This document shows, piece after piece, positions 63,101 through 64,000 of a DNA stretch of 64,000 nucleotides (its first letter is position 1; the number at the start of each line of letters is the position of its first letter). The notes under the pieces are model-generated. The model saw only the letters and a program-made list of their open reading frames with translations. It did not search any database and was not told the origin of the DNA. This DNA comes from Mycolicibacterium goodii (lineage in GTDB: Bacteria; Actinomycetota; Actinomycetes; Mycobacteriales; Mycobacteriaceae). A program made the position numbers and the translations under genes. The stretch is from NCBI RefSeq assembly GCF_022370755.2, contig NZ_CP092364.2:5208001-5272000 (forward strand), written 5' to 3'.

Positions 63101-64000
63101 CAGTCCAGTGCCCTTCCCACTTCACCGCCGAGTTGATCCACCAACGGCACGATGTCGTCGGCGCCGGACAGGCCGAGCACGGCGCGCTCGATCGCGGCGG
63201 CGCGCTCGACCGGCATCACCGGATCGACCAGGCTGTGGAACTTCGCGACCACCTCGTCGTCGGTCACCGGGTCCCCTGGGTAGCCGTGCGGTGCGATCAC
63301 CGTTGCGGTGTCGGTGGTGCCGTCGCTGAAGGTCAGGGTCAAGTGTGTCTGGAAGCGTTCGGTCAGTGGCAGTTCGTCGATGCTGCGGTCGAGTTCGACA
63401 TGCGTGCGGTCCAGCAGCCGCCACACGTCGTCGGCGTCGAGGCGTTGCGCGGTGAACTGCCGGGGCAGGGCGACCCCGTCCAGCAGGGTGACGGCCGCGG
63501 CGTAGCCGATGTTCATCTGCCCGCCGATCGCGGTCAGCGGGCGCTGCGGGTTCCACCAGCCGTGGTGGTAGATGACGTCACCGACGCGGATGTCGATGCG
63601 CTCGATCATGCGGCCGCCCAAGCGTTCGCGTAGCGTACGGGCCGCCTCGACCACGCCGTGCAGACCACCCATCACGGCCCAGGACTTCACCATGATGAAC
63701 GTGGTCTCCCAGTTGTCGCCGAGCCCCCGGGTGACGGCCTCGGTGTCGGGGTCATGACCCTCGCCGAACACCGCGAGGAAGCCCCCGTACGGCCGTTCCA
63801 ACACCTGGTCGATGCCGGTGTAGCCCGACTCGGCGAGTGCCGCCGAATAGAACCCGTTGCGGGCGGCGAAGCCGTGCTGCATCCGCTTGCCCATCGCTTC
63901 GTACTGCGCCGACATCAACCCGGCGGACTGGGTCGCGGCGAAACCGACCGCGTCCTCGAGCTGGGCACCGTCGAGGCCACGCAGCTTGCCGCAGGCCAGT
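63100..64000 (-). CDS. MmgE/PrpD family protein, partial (N-terminus outside window)
   Basis: About 299 C-terminal residues of an MmgE/PrpD protein are visible, and the start lies beyond the right edge. The family includes 2-methylcitrate and aconitate-type dehydratases and isomerases. Visible features are LRGLDGAQLEDAVGFAATQS, the WWNPQRPLTAIGGQMNIGYA stretch and the C-terminal LVDPVMPVERAAAIER. Its TGA overlaps the start of the truncated copy by one base, so the two formed an operon. The substrate cannot be told; it is not linked to prpC here. Confidence 0.8.
   Translation of the reverse strand, partial: LACGKLRGLDGAQLEDAVGFAATQSAGLMSAQYEAMGKRMQHGFAARNGFYSAALAESGYTGIDQVLERPYGGFLAVFGEGHDPDTEAVTRGLGDNWETTFIMVKSWAVMGGLHGVVEAARTLRERLGGRMIERIDIRVGDVIYHHGWWNPQRPLTAIGGQMNIGYAAAVTLLDGVALPRQFTAQRLDADDVWRLLDRTHVELDRSIDELPLTERFQTHLTLTFSDGTTDTATVIAPHGYPGDPVTDDEVVAKFHSLVDPVMPVERAAAIERAVLGLSGADDIVPLVDQLGGEVGRALD

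Noticed and set aside
62669..63136. 155-codon plus-strand frame across the nagB end
   Set aside because: It lies in another frame of nagB and antisense to the MmgE/PrpD remnant; no domain or start signals.

Overview
The window is about 68% G+C and almost completely coding. It carries genes found only in, or typical of, mycobacteria: an MspA-type outer-membrane porin, an mmpS-mmpL pair, the kinase PknK, a second Crp paralogue, DUF5994 and DUF5313 proteins, and many leaderless GTG/ATG starts behind TANNNT -10 boxes. Gene content and order (mspB-like porin near sugar ABC operons, pknK, crp2, paired ECF sigma factors) match what I recall of the mspB region of Mycolicibacterium smegmatis. The porin differs from the recalled M. 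smegmatis MspB at several positions, so I infer a close relative or divergent strain rather than mc2 155.

Layout. 1-3.7 kb: GABA catabolism (gabT-gabD) divergent from its PucR-type regulator. 3.7-8 kb: a thioesterase and an mmpS-mmpL exporter whose mmpL is split by a one-base frameshift. 8-9.7 kb: two ECF sigma factors that converge and overlap, one behind a MerR/SoxR-type promoter. 9.7-16 kb: purine permease, DUF808 protein, TetR with a dehydrogenase, cold-shock protein and terminator, DUF5994 gene coupled to a 46-residue ORF. 16-20.7 kb: a complete sugar-type ABC importer with an OsmC protein. 20.8-24.2 kb: an SsuBAC-type importer and an ArgP-like LysR regulator. 24.3-35.6 kb: mostly small regulators with visible operators (ANTAR, Crp, MarR, GntR, TetR) and their targets. 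35.7-42.6 kb: pknK, SDR enzymes, an XRE regulator, a small acidic ORF and a membrane protein. 42.5-43.2 kb: the porin.

43.3-62.9 kb is a carbohydrate-catabolism island of two systems. The first is a ten-gene minus-strand run: GatZ-like enzyme, AgaS-like SIS protein, BadF-type sugar kinase, EamA transporter, GH4 alpha-galactosidase-like enzyme, then binding protein, two permeases and ATPase. A DeoR repressor is divergent from it. The second is a PfkB kinase plus a full ABC importer, divergent from deoR-GH4-nagB. Together they would import a glycoside or amino sugar, cleave or phosphorylate it, deaminate it and feed fructose 6-phosphate to glycolysis. The outer-membrane porin next door is the likely entry route. 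From 62.9 kb a truncated MmgE/PrpD copy and a second MmgE/PrpD gene cut by the window edge mark a junction.

No rRNA, tRNA, CRISPR array, insertion sequence or replication origin was seen. With the small ORFs listed, no gene-free stretch exceeds about 300 bases; the longest are 25080-25378, where I recognise nothing, and the divergent or regulatory regions listed below. Locus identities and family comparisons come from memory, not from a database search.
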